Positions 58,155 to 64,000 of a stretch of 64,000 bases of DNA are shown in pieces. The first letter of the stretch is position 1. Each line of letters begins with the position of its first letter. The position numbers and the translations under genes are program-made. Source of the stretch: Microvirga arsenatis (lineage in GTDB: Bacteria > Pseudomonadota > Alphaproteobacteria > Rhizobiales > Beijerinckiaceae); contig NZ_JAAAXJ010000005.1 of assembly GCF_009910705.1 (NCBI RefSeq), positions 124,001-188,000 of the forward strand. The letters are read 5' to 3'. The notes under the pieces were generated by a model, which was given only the letters and a program-made list of their open reading frames with translations, was not told the origin of the DNA and made no database searches.

Positions 58155-58649
58155 ATGCCCGCCAAGGAAAAGACTTTGAACGACCTGTTCCTTCACACGC
58201 TCAAGGACGTGTTCTACGCCGAGAAGCAGATCCTGAAGGCCCTGCCGCGGATGGCGAAGGCCGCCGAGTCGGAGGAGCTGAAGCAGGCTTTCGAGAAGCA
58301 CCGCGAGGAAACGGAAGGCCAGATCGAGCGCCTTGAAAAGGTGTTCGAGATGCTCGGCAAGCCGGCCCGCGGCGTGCAGTGCGAGGCCATCAACGGCATC
58401 ATCGAGGAAGGCAAGGAGGTCATGGAGGACTTCGCGGACAGCGAGGCTCTCGATGCCGGCATCCTTGCGGCGGCCCAGGCCGTCGAGCACTACGAGATCA
58501 CCCGCTATGGCTCCCTGAAGACCTGGGCCGAGGAACTCGGCATGCAGGATGCCGCGAAGCTCCTCGACCAGAATCTGCAGGAAGAGAAGAAGACGGACCA
58601 GCTGCTCACCCAGCTCGCCGAGGCCCGCGTGAACATCAAGGCCGCCTGA
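58155..58649 (+). CDS. Ferritin-like DUF892 (YciE) protein, copy 2
   Basis: A 164-residue protein sharing most of its sequence with the product at 48079: LNDLFLHTLKDVFYAEKQILKALP and AAAQAVEHYEITRYGSLKTWAEELG. AAGGAG lies eight bases before ATG 58155. Its own terminator follows. The neighbouring genes are all stress-type small membrane proteins, so co-induction is plausible. Confidence 0.92.
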   Translation: MPAKEKTLNDLFLHTLKDVFYAEKQILKALPRMAKAAESEELKQAFEKHREETEGQIERLEKVFEMLGKPARGVQCEAINGIIEEGKEVMEDFADSEALDAGILAAAQAVEHYEITRYGSLKTWAEELGMQDAAKLLDQNLQEEKKTDQLLTQLAEARVNIKAA

Positions 58650-58670
58650 TCCATCCCAAAGCGCAACGCA

Positions 58671-58705
58671 AAGGCCTCGCACCTTTCCAGGTGCGAGGCC
58701 TTTGT
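58671..58705 (+). terminator. Intrinsic terminator after DUF892 copy 2
   Basis: A 14-bp stem AAGGCCTCGCACCT / AGGTGCGAGGCCTT with a TTCC loop, then TGTCGTT. The stem is very stable although the T-tract is short. Confidence 0.85.
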
Positions 58706-58733
58706 CGTTCGAGGCTCCCGGCGAAGAGCGCGC

Positions 58734-58982
58734 TCAGTGCCGGTGTGAGGGGCAGGGGACGACATCCGTATCGAGGGTCAGGCGCATGGATCCGGCCGGG
58801 GTGATGTCGAGCGAAGCCCTCATCGTGTCCGGGCATTCGACCAGATGCAGGAAGGCGAGGAGCCTCAGCCGCACGATGGGAGGCAGCCGGGCCAGGCACT
58901 CGGCGAGGGCCTGGGGGGCGCCGTCGATCATCTCCTCCTGCACGAAGGAGGCGAGGGGAGGGCTCTCGTCACGCAGCGACAT
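58734..58982 (-). CDS. Small protein overlapping the end of luxI
   Basis: An 82-residue soluble protein: MSLRDESPPLASFVQEEMID, then LAECLARLPPIVRLRLLAFLHLVE and a C-terminal beta-like part LDITPAGSMRLTLDTDVV. AAAGG lies seven bases before the ATG. It overlaps luxI by 14 bases. I do not recognise a family. By place it may modulate or merely accompany autoinducer synthesis. Confidence 0.7.
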   Translation of the reverse strand: MSLRDESPPLASFVQEEMIDGAPQALAECLARLPPIVRLRLLAFLHLVECPDTMRASLDITPAGSMRLTLDTDVVPCPSHRH

Positions 58983-59604
58983 GGGGCACCTTTCGAAGTG
59001 GGGAGGCCTCCCGCAGCAGGCACGGGCCGCGCAGGCCCGCGAGCCTGCGGACCTGGTGGAGGCTCTCTTCCGAGATCCGGATGGCGGCGGCGATGCAGGG
59101 CTGGTCCTCGACCTGGGTCGGCAGGCCCAAGGGGCGCACCTTGAAGCCGGCCTGGTGCCAGCGGGGCAGCCACCACATCTCGACGACGGCGGTGACCTCC
59201 GTAATGCCCTCCTCGAGGCAGAACTCCTGGAAGGCGGCCAGGAGGCGGCAATCGGCCCGGCCCATGCGCCGTTCCCTGACGATGAAGTACCGGGTGCATT
59301 CCAGAACGGTCGGGCCGCGGAGGATGCGTCCGTCCCGCACCAGATGCGGGAAGGACTGGCTGATCATGTGCGGCCGCAGCGTCGGATAGAGCCGCAGGCC
59401 GCCGATCACCCGCCCGCCGTCGAGGGCGATCAGGTAGGTGGCATGGTCGTCGTCATAGGCATCGACCTCCCGCCCGTCCGGGCGCGCGAGATCGCGCCAT
59501 CCGCGCTCCTCCACGAACACGTCGTGCCTGAGGCGGAAGTATTCCTCCAGAACCTCCGTGTAGCCGGCCCTGTTGTTCCTGGTGATGACATGGATCGAGG
59601 TCAT
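58969..59604 (-). CDS. luxI: Acyl-homoserine-lactone synthase (LuxI family)
   Basis: A 211-residue autoinducer synthase. Conserved Arg, Phe, Trp in FRLRHDVFVEERGWRDL, acidic DAYDDDHATYLIALD, RVIGGLRLYPT, and the catalytic-side ECTRYFIV. AGGAGG lies eight bases before ATG 59604. A GTG two codons earlier is unlikely. It makes an acyl-HSL from S-adenosylmethionine and an acyl donor. The chain type is unknown. It follows luxR on the same strand. Confidence 0.93.
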   Translation of the reverse strand: MTSIHVITRNNRAGYTEVLEEYFRLRHDVFVEERGWRDLARPDGREVDAYDDDHATYLIALDGGRVIGGLRLYPTLRPHMISQSFPHLVRDGRILRGPTVLECTRYFIVRERRMGRADCRLLAAFQEFCLEEGITEVTAVVEMWWLPRWHQAGFKVRPLGLPTQVEDQPCIAAAIRISEESLHQVRRLAGLRGPCLLREASPLRKVPHVAA

Positions 59605-59660
59605 TCTCACGCCCTCCTTTCGACCGGAGAGCAGTGTCCACGACGGCGTGAACTTGAGTA

Positions 59661-59677
59661 TTGTAGGAAATTACAGG
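59661..59677. promoter_or_regulatory. lux-box-like dyad upstream of luxI
   Basis: TGTA-GGAAAT-TACA is a 4-bp perfect dyad inside TTGTAGGAAATTACAGG. It lies 57-73 bases upstream of the luxI start, in the luxR-luxI gap. It is shorter than the classic 20-base lux box, so only a candidate. Confidence 0.5.
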
Positions 59678-59687
59678 TGTCTTTGCG

Positions 59688-60419
59688 TCACATCTCGATG
59701 AGACGGTGCTGGAGCGCCTTGGCCACCGCCTGGGTCTTGTTGGCGGCGCTCAGCTTCTGGCAGGCGCTGGCGATGTGGGCCGTGATGGTCCGCTCCGTGA
59801 CGCCCAGGATCTCGCCGGTATCGGCCGCGGACTTTCCCAGGGCCGCCCAGCGCAGGGCCTCCCGCTCCCGGGGCGTAAGCGGGTTGGGGCGCGGGGAGGG
59901 GGCCAGGATCAGGCGGGCCCGCTCGAAGGCGTACATGGCCATGAGGTGCAGGGCGGGCTTCGTCCGGGGCGTCAGGTCCGGGGAGGAGCCGCCCATGGAG
60001 AGACAGGCCTCGAAGCCGTTCAGCCCGTGGACCGGCAGGCAGTAGCCCTGGCGCATGCCGAACTCTGCGGCCTCGTGCATCACCAGCGCGGCCTTCGGGT
60101 TCGCCTCCGGGTCGTAGCGGGCCTCGCTCCACTCGAAGGGCTGAACGGTCTGCCGGCACAGGCGGATGACGGGATCGTACCGGTCGTAGCCGCTGCGGGT
60201 GTAGCGCTGGTACCAGCCGAGCGGCCATTTCTTGAGCAGGACCAGGCTTTCGATTCGCTGATCCGGGTGAGGCAGTCCGGTCATGATGAAATTTTCGAAG
60301 CCGAACCGCGCGAAGGACCGCTCCATCGCGTCGATGATCTCCTGTGGGGACGCCAGGCGGTCCAACTCCTCGATGAAGGCGAAGGCTTCTGCCGTATGGT
60401 CAAGGCGGCGGCCACTCAC
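59688..60419 (-). CDS. luxR: LuxR-family autoinducer-responsive regulator
   Basis: A 243-residue protein with an N-terminal autoinducer-binding domain (about 20-165, with WYQRYTRSGYDRYDPVI and the conserved Trp/Tyr/Asp pocket) and a C-terminal HTH (LTPREREALRWAALGKSAADTGEILG, VTERTITAHIASACQKL). GTG 60419 with GGAGG eight bases upstream is the start. It is divergent from an XRE regulator and upstream of luxI. Confidence 0.93.
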   Translation of the reverse strand: MSGRRLDHTAEAFAFIEELDRLASPQEIIDAMERSFARFGFENFIMTGLPHPDQRIESLVLLKKWPLGWYQRYTRSGYDRYDPVIRLCRQTVQPFEWSEARYDPEANPKAALVMHEAAEFGMRQGYCLPVHGLNGFEACLSMGGSSPDLTPRTKPALHLMAMYAFERARLILAPSPRPNPLTPREREALRWAALGKSAADTGEILGVTERTITAHIASACQKLSAANKTQAVAKALQHRLIEM

Positions 60420-60457
60420 GGAGGTTCCTCCAGCATTTCAACCTTGGGAATAATATG

Positions 60458-60480
60458 ATAACTATGCTACCATAAGTTAT
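60458..60480. promoter_or_regulatory. Dyad operator in the luxR-XRE divergent gap
   Basis: ATAACTATG and CATAAGTTAT are near-perfect reverse complements (one base inserted) around a CTAC centre. They sit in AT-rich DNA that stands out against the GC-rich flanks. It could control both luxR and the XRE gene. It differs from the luxI dyad, so the XRE protein may be the binder. Confidence 0.5.
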
Positions 60481-60526
60481 AATGTCGGGATAGGTTGCCG
60501 GGGCTGGCCAAAAGGAGGAGCGGCGG

Positions 60527-60919
60527 TTGCAGAAGAAGTCTCCGACCCATATCGACAGGCACATCGGCAGCCGGGTCAGGGCCCGCCGGATCATGCTCGG
60601 GATGAGCCAGGAGAGGCTCGCCGATGCGCTGGGACTGACCTTCCAGCAGGTTCAGAAATACGAGAAGGGAATGAACCGCATCGGCGCGAGCCGGCTTCTC
60701 CAGATCGCCGGCATCCTCGACGTCGGGATCGAGTTCTTCTTCGAGGGATTGCCGGGATTGCGGGCGGGCGGCTTTTCCGGCGACAGCCTCGTGGCCGAGT
60801 TTCTCACCCGTTCCGAGAGCGACCGACTCGTCCGCGGCTTCCTGCGCCTGAAGGACGATGAAGCCCGCAGAAAGGTGGCCGATCTGGTCGATTGGCTCGC
60901 GTCGGCCCAGCACCCCTGA
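60527..60919 (+). CDS. XRE-family helix-turn-helix regulator
   Basis: A 130-residue DNA-binding protein. HTH at about 12-70 (IGSRVRARRIMLGMSQERLA, ADALGLTFQQVQKYEKGMNR) and a small C-terminal helical domain with FLRLKDDEARRKVADLVDWL. Such proteins in Rhizobiales link to cell-cycle or stress control. The start codon is TTG, with AAAGGAGG at good spacing. It is divergent from luxR across the dyad at 60458. Confidence 0.88.
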   Translation: MQKKSPTHIDRHIGSRVRARRIMLGMSQERLADALGLTFQQVQKYEKGMNRIGASRLLQIAGILDVGIEFFFEGLPGLRAGGFSGDSLVAEFLTRSESDRLVRGFLRLKDDEARRKVADLVDWLASAQHP

Positions 60920-61002
60920 CCTCTAAGGTATTGAGCGTCGGGTGCCTTCGGAACCTGCCGCGCTTCAGATGGTTACTCCCTCACGATTGAGAGAGGTTGA
61001 CC

Positions 61003-61536
61003 ATGGGCGTGGGACAGAACACCAACAGGCAGCAGGACAACGGCAACGAGGATTGGGACGCGCTGAAGGGCGATGTCGGCGATATTGCCGGAGCGGCCGT
61101 GGAGCGCAGCCGTTACTTCATCGATTCCGCGCGCGAGCAGGCGACGGATTATGTCGACCGCCGCAAGGACGACATCGCGCAGTCGGTGGCCGATTTCGCC
61201 ACGTCTCTGCGCGAGTCCACCCATTCCTTCGACGAACGGCCCAACATCCGCGCGGTGGTCGACAGCGCGGCCGACGGGCTGGAGCAGCTGGCGGAGTCGA
61301 TCCGCGAGCGGACCTTTGCCGATTTCTTCAACGACTTCGAGGATGTGGTCCGCCGCCGCCCGGCTACGGTCGCAGCGGTCTCGGTTGCCGTCGGCTTCCT
61401 GGCCGCCCGCTTCATCAAGAGCACGGCGGAGGACCTGCGCTACGACACCGCGGGAGCCGGTGGAGCCCAGCGCGGCCAAGCCCGTGCGCGGCAGGGCCAG
61501 CAGGGGCAGGGCCAGCGCGCCAAGGCTGGCGCCTGA
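61003..61536 (+). CDS. DUF883-like amphipathic membrane protein
   Basis: A 177-residue protein. A polar, helical N-terminal region (WDALKGDVGDIAGAAVERSR) resembles ElaB/YqjD (DUF883). A hydrophobic segment ends it (ATVAAVSVAVGFLAARFIK), then a Gln/Gly/Arg tail. E. coli YqjD anchors ribosomes at the membrane in stationary phase. Here the link is by architecture only. The ATG at 61003 follows GAGAGG. First gene of a four-gene unit. Confidence 0.72.
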   Translation: MGVGQNTNRQQDNGNEDWDALKGDVGDIAGAAVERSRYFIDSAREQATDYVDRRKDDIAQSVADFATSLRESTHSFDERPNIRAVVDSAADGLEQLAESIRERTFADFFNDFEDVVRRRPATVAAVSVAVGFLAARFIKSTAEDLRYDTAGAGGAQRGQARARQGQQGQGQRAKAGA

Positions 61537-61547
61537 TGGAGGCAGCC

Positions 61548-61943
61548 ATGCAGCAGGGCAACGGCAATCAGACCATCCAGGGCCTCGTGGGCGAGGCGCT
61601 GCGGGAATCCACCGATCTCGCGCAAAAGGAATTCACCCTCTTCAAGACTGAGGTTTCGCAGAACATGCGGACCCTCTTCATGGGCCTCGCCATGGTGGTC
61701 GTGGCGGCGGTCTTCGCCATTGCGGCCGTCATGCTGCTGACAGAGTCGCTCGTCGAGTGGCTCGCGTCGGTCCTCGAGTCGGAGGCGCTCGCGGCGTTGA
61801 TCGTCGGCGGGGTGCTCGCCGCCGTCGCCGTCGGCCTCGGGTTGTGGGGGCGCAGCGCCATGATGGCGTCCTCGCTGACCCCGCAGAGGACCCTGCGCTC
61901 GCTCAAACGCGACGCGGAAGTCCTGTCGGAAAGAGGTGCATGA
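61548..61943 (+). CDS. DUF1469 (phage-holin-like, YqjE-type) membrane protein
   Basis: A 131-residue protein with two membrane helices (LFMGLAMVVVAAVFAIAAVM; ALAALIVGGVLAAVAVGLGL) after an amphipathic start DLAQKEFTLFKTEVSQNM. This is the DUF1469 pattern. GGAGG five bases upstream favours ATG 61548 over ATG 61536, which overlaps the previous stop. It is not a phage gene here. Confidence 0.85.
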   Translation: MQQGNGNQTIQGLVGEALRESTDLAQKEFTLFKTEVSQNMRTLFMGLAMVVVAAVFAIAAVMLLTESLVEWLASVLESEALAALIVGGVLAAVAVGLGLWGRSAMMASSLTPQRTLRSLKRDAEVLSERGA

Positions 61944-62359
61944 TGACATCGCAAAGTTTGCAGGAGCTGGAGAGGGACATCGAGCGCAGCCGCGCTCAAC
62001 TCGACCAGACCATCGACCGTCTTCAGAACAAGATGAACGTGTCCGGCGTCGTTGACGACGTGCTCGGAACGGCTCGCAACGGTCAGTACGGGCCGCTCTA
62101 CGACAAGGTTCTGGACACGGTCCGGCGCAACCCGGTGCCCGTGATGCTGATCGCGCTCGGGATCGGGCTCCTGGCCTACCGCCTCGGGCGGCCCTCGACC
62201 CTGCGCGAGGAGCGGCTGATCGCGGCCGATGAGGACCTCATCACGGAGGAGCACCTTCTGATGGAGGCAGAGGATCCCCGCCTCTACGGCGCGGAGGCCG
62301 CGCCCCGGCACAGCTCGGACAGCATGTTCGAGCGCCCCGGCATGAATTCCCGCTATTGA
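61943..62359 (+). CDS. DUF3618 protein
   Basis: A 138-residue protein. The DUF3618 signature LERDIERSRAQLDQTIDRLQNKM is followed by one membrane helix (PVPVMLIALGIGLLAYRLG) and a long acidic tail. ATGATG gives two candidate starts, 61940 and 61943. It overlaps the previous gene's stop. Function is unknown. It belongs with DUF1469 genes in many alphaproteobacteria. Confidence 0.85.
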   Translation: MTSQSLQELERDIERSRAQLDQTIDRLQNKMNVSGVVDDVLGTARNGQYGPLYDKVLDTVRRNPVPVMLIALGIGLLAYRLGRPSTLREERLIAADEDLITEEHLLMEAEDPRLYGAEAAPRHSSDSMFERPGMNSRY

Positions 62360-62380
62360 TGAATCGAACAGGAGCTTCCC

Positions 62381-63136
62381 ATGGCTAACACCAAGAACGA
62401 GACCGGCAAGTCCACGACGGACAAGCAGGGCGGGACCGAGACGAGCACGGCTGGAAAGGTCTCCGCCGGCACCTCCGTCGGCAACATCGGAGAGGCACCG
62501 ATGCCTCATGCGCACGACCAGAAGTCCGCTCAAGGTTCCGGTGCGGCGGCGTCGGGTGGCCAGGGCTCCAGCCAGTCCAAGACCTCATCCTCCGGCCAGG
62601 CTTCGGGCGGGCAATCCTCGGGTGGTCAGTCCTCGCAGCAGAATGCGCAGGACCAGAGCGGCTCGATGAGCGGCAAGGCGCAGCAGACTGCCGACCAAGT
62701 GCGCCAGCAGGCGGAAGATGCCTACGAGGGTGCTTCCGAATGGGCGCGCGACACCTACGAGCGGGCTACCGACTGGGCATCCGACACCTATTCGCGTCAG
62801 CGCCGCCGCATGGGCCACATGGGCGGGCGTTCCACCCGCGCCTTCGGACAGGCACGCGGCAGCGTTCAGAGCTATGTCTCGGAAAACCCGATGGTGGTGG
62901 GGCTCGTGGGCTTGGCCGCGGGACTTCTGCTCGGCGCGCTCCTGCCCCGCACCCGCCGCGAGAACGAGCTGTTCGGCGAGTGGGCCGACGAGGTTCGCAA
63001 CCAGGGTCTGCGCTATGCCCGCGAAGCCACCAATCGCGGCCGTGAATACGTGGAAGAGACCTTCAGCGGCGACGACGCCCAGTTCAGCCGCCACGAGAGC
63101 GAATTCGGCGGCCAGCGCGACGCCAATCGTCACTGA
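62381..63136 (+). CDS. Low-complexity linker protein with C-terminal membrane anchor
   Basis: A 251-residue protein. Residues 1-95 are Ser/Gly/Gln-rich (for example GQASGGQSSGGQSSQQNA). Then a helical stretch of repeated Tyr/Trp-Ala-Asp/Glu segments (YEGASEWARDTYERATDWAS), a basic patch, a glycine-zipper membrane helix PMVVGLVGLAAGLLLGALLP and a charged end. The combination looks like a DUF883-type anchor with an unusual disordered head. CAGGAG lies seven bases before the ATG. Last gene of the unit. Confidence 0.7.
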   Translation: MANTKNETGKSTTDKQGGTETSTAGKVSAGTSVGNIGEAPMPHAHDQKSAQGSGAAASGGQGSSQSKTSSSGQASGGQSSGGQSSQQNAQDQSGSMSGKAQQTADQVRQQAEDAYEGASEWARDTYERATDWASDTYSRQRRRMGHMGGRSTRAFGQARGSVQSYVSENPMVVGLVGLAAGLLLGALLPRTRRENELFGEWADEVRNQGLRYAREATNRGREYVEETFSGDDAQFSRHESEFGGQRDANRH

Positions 63137-63153
63137 GGCGAAGCCTGCAGCAT

Positions 63154-63186
63154 AAAAAAAGCGCCGGCATCCGCCGGCGCTTTTTC
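63154..63186. terminator. Bidirectional intrinsic terminator
   Basis: Eight-bp GC stem GCGCCGGC / GCCGGCGC with AAAAAAA on one side and TTTTT on the other. It ends the four-gene unit. Confidence 0.93.
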
Positions 63187-63541
63187 ATTGTCTTCTATTG
63201 GCTCTCGAAGAGCCTGTGGTCCGCTCCTGGCGGCCCTGAAAACAACAACGGCCACGGCGAGAATGATGCGCGTACATCCGGCGTCATCACCTCGGCAACG
63301 TGACCGCTTCTGGTGGGCGATCACGCCACCAGGTTGATCATGAAATGGGGTGAGGATGCTCGCATTTCAAGGGTTAGGTACGCTTTCTTAACCCTAACTC
63401 CGCAAATCCTGCCGCGGGGCCGCAGGGGCGAGGAACGGCGTGCCGCCGAGCCGGTTGCCTCTCTGCAAGTCGAAGTTTCCTGATCCCTGAGAGAACCGGT
63501 GTGAGTTGTCATCCCGCCGAAGGACGAGACGGAGTAGGTGC
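63187..63541. other. Gap with no gene seen
   Basis: About 350 bases between the terminator and the receiver gene. Two weak minus-strand frames (64 and 86 codons) lack ribosome-binding sites and coding character. A short AT-richer stretch near 63380 (CTTTCTTAACCCTAA) may be promoter DNA. Nothing else is identified. Confidence 0.6.
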
Positions 63542-63895
63542 GTGCGTATTCTGATCCTGGAAGACGATCCGGCGATTGCATTCGACCTTCAGGCCATTCT
63601 CGAATCCGAAGGTCATGAGATCGTTGATTCCGTCAGCTCGCTGGCCGAGGCCTACCGCCATCTCGACGACGGCTTCGATTGCGCGCTGCTCGACATCGAC
63701 GTGATCGGCGGCAAGAGCTTCGGCATCGCCGAGGCTCTCATGGCAAGACACATCCCCTTTGCCTTCGTCTCGGCCTCCGAACCGTCCGATCTGCCGCGCG
63801 CTCTGCAGCAGGCCGCCTTCATTGCAAAACCCTTCGAGGAGAGGGCTCTGCTCGAATCGGTCGAGCAGATCGCACCCAATCTTCTGCCCTGCTGA
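63542..63895 (+). CDS. Single-domain response regulator
   Basis: A 117-residue receiver domain with no output domain. Acidic pair LILEDDPAIAF, phospho-Asp in CALLDIDVIGG, switch Ser in FAFVSASE and Lys in FIAKPF are all present. The start is GTG 63542 with GGAG upstream. It is probably a phosphorelay shuttle or inhibitor. No kinase is adjacent, and the nearest is the orphan kinase at 55455. Confidence 0.9.
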   Translation: MRILILEDDPAIAFDLQAILESEGHEIVDSVSSLAEAYRHLDDGFDCALLDIDVIGGKSFGIAEALMARHIPFAFVSASEPSDLPRALQQAAFIAKPFEERALLESVEQIAPNLLPC

Positions 63896-63944
63896 GGAGT
63901 CAGGGCTGAGGAACCTGTCACCAGCCCGCGACGTCATCTCCATC

Positions 63945-64000
63945 ATGCAAGATTTCCGCTTCGGCTTCTGCTGCAAATACATCCCCGAGGACGGCTCGGC
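63945..64000 (+). CDS. Start of an unidentified protein, cut by the window end
   Basis: The frame from ATG 63945 reads MQDFRFGFCCKYIPEDGS and runs off the end. The RFGFCCK pattern is reminiscent of a TIM-barrel UV-damage-endonuclease-type N-terminus, but 18 residues are too few to assign. No clear ribosome-binding site. Confidence 0.4.
   Translation, partial: MQDFRFGFCCKYIPEDGS

Noticed and set aside
61548..61943. Prophage lysis gene (holin)
   Set aside because: The DUF1469 family is named after holins but is chromosomal and common. No other phage genes are nearby.
63130..63581. Two minus-strand ORFs (64 and 86 codons) before the receiver gene
   Set aside because: They overlap the terminator and the receiver start, have no ribosome-binding site and no recognisable features.

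Overview
The window is high-GC DNA from a member of the Alphaproteobacteria. It is most like Rhizobiales/Methylobacteriaceae such as Microvirga or Methylobacterium; this is inferred from gene content and order, since no marker was searched. Supporting signs are the blocks rpmH-rnpA-yidC-engB-argB, SRP RNA-dnaX-ybaB-recR, dapD-dapE-truA-fmt-def and pheS-pheT, the cysteine-poor clamp-loader DnaX, frequent GTG/TTG starts, and many palindromic intergenic repeats typical of that order. Almost everything is chromosomal core or catabolic DNA. I saw no prophage, IS transposase or CRISPR array.

Layout. 1-4.6 kb: rplT and pheS-pheT with a DUF559 nuclease-like ORF coupled between them. 4.7-5.5 kb: a MoeB/HesA adenylyltransferase. 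5.8-15.2 kb: a long rightward nucleoside uptake and catabolism operon, with a BMP-family binding protein, hairpin, ATPase, VOC protein, two permeases, cytidine deaminase, purine nucleoside phosphorylase, deoC, deoA and ghrA. 15.3-23.9 kb, leftward: NlpC/P60 peptidase, M17 aminopeptidase, then a unit of GTP cyclohydrolase II-like URC1, URC4, uracil phosphoribosyltransferase and a dgoK-like kinase, with deoB upstream. Together these two regions form a nucleoside and uracil catabolic island: bases and (deoxy)ribose phosphates are released and fed into central metabolism, and uracil enters the URC route through UMP. 24.0-32.7 kb: a microcin C/oligopeptide-type yejABEF ABC transporter with two tandem binding proteins, a DUF4260 gene and an embedded PIN-type toxin-antitoxin pair.

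32.9-47.9 kb: housekeeping genes (CycM-like cytochrome c, kdsB-pheA-GNAT, nudC-HIT, SRP RNA-dnaX-ybaB-recR, dapD-dapE, truA-GNAT-fmt-def, rmuC). A 600-base gap at 35.8-36.4 kb carries a near-consensus sigma-70 promoter followed by structured, apparently noncoding DNA, which is the best candidate here for an undescribed RNA. 48-54 kb: a DUF892 protein, a HAD nucleotidase, argB, DUF423, engB, yidC, rnpA and rpmH.

54.3-64 kb is more accessory. It holds a TVP38 membrane protein, the internally deleted remnant of a mercuric-reductase-like flavoprotein, an orphan histidine kinase, tRNA-Arg(ACG), a 55-residue helix-turn-helix-like protein, small stress membrane proteins and a second DUF892 protein. 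A LuxI/LuxR quorum-sensing locus follows, with dyad operators, a small overlapping ORF and a divergent XRE regulator. Next comes a four-gene membrane-protein operon resembling E. coli yqjD/yqjE, a single-domain response regulator, and the start of an unidentified protein cut by the window end.
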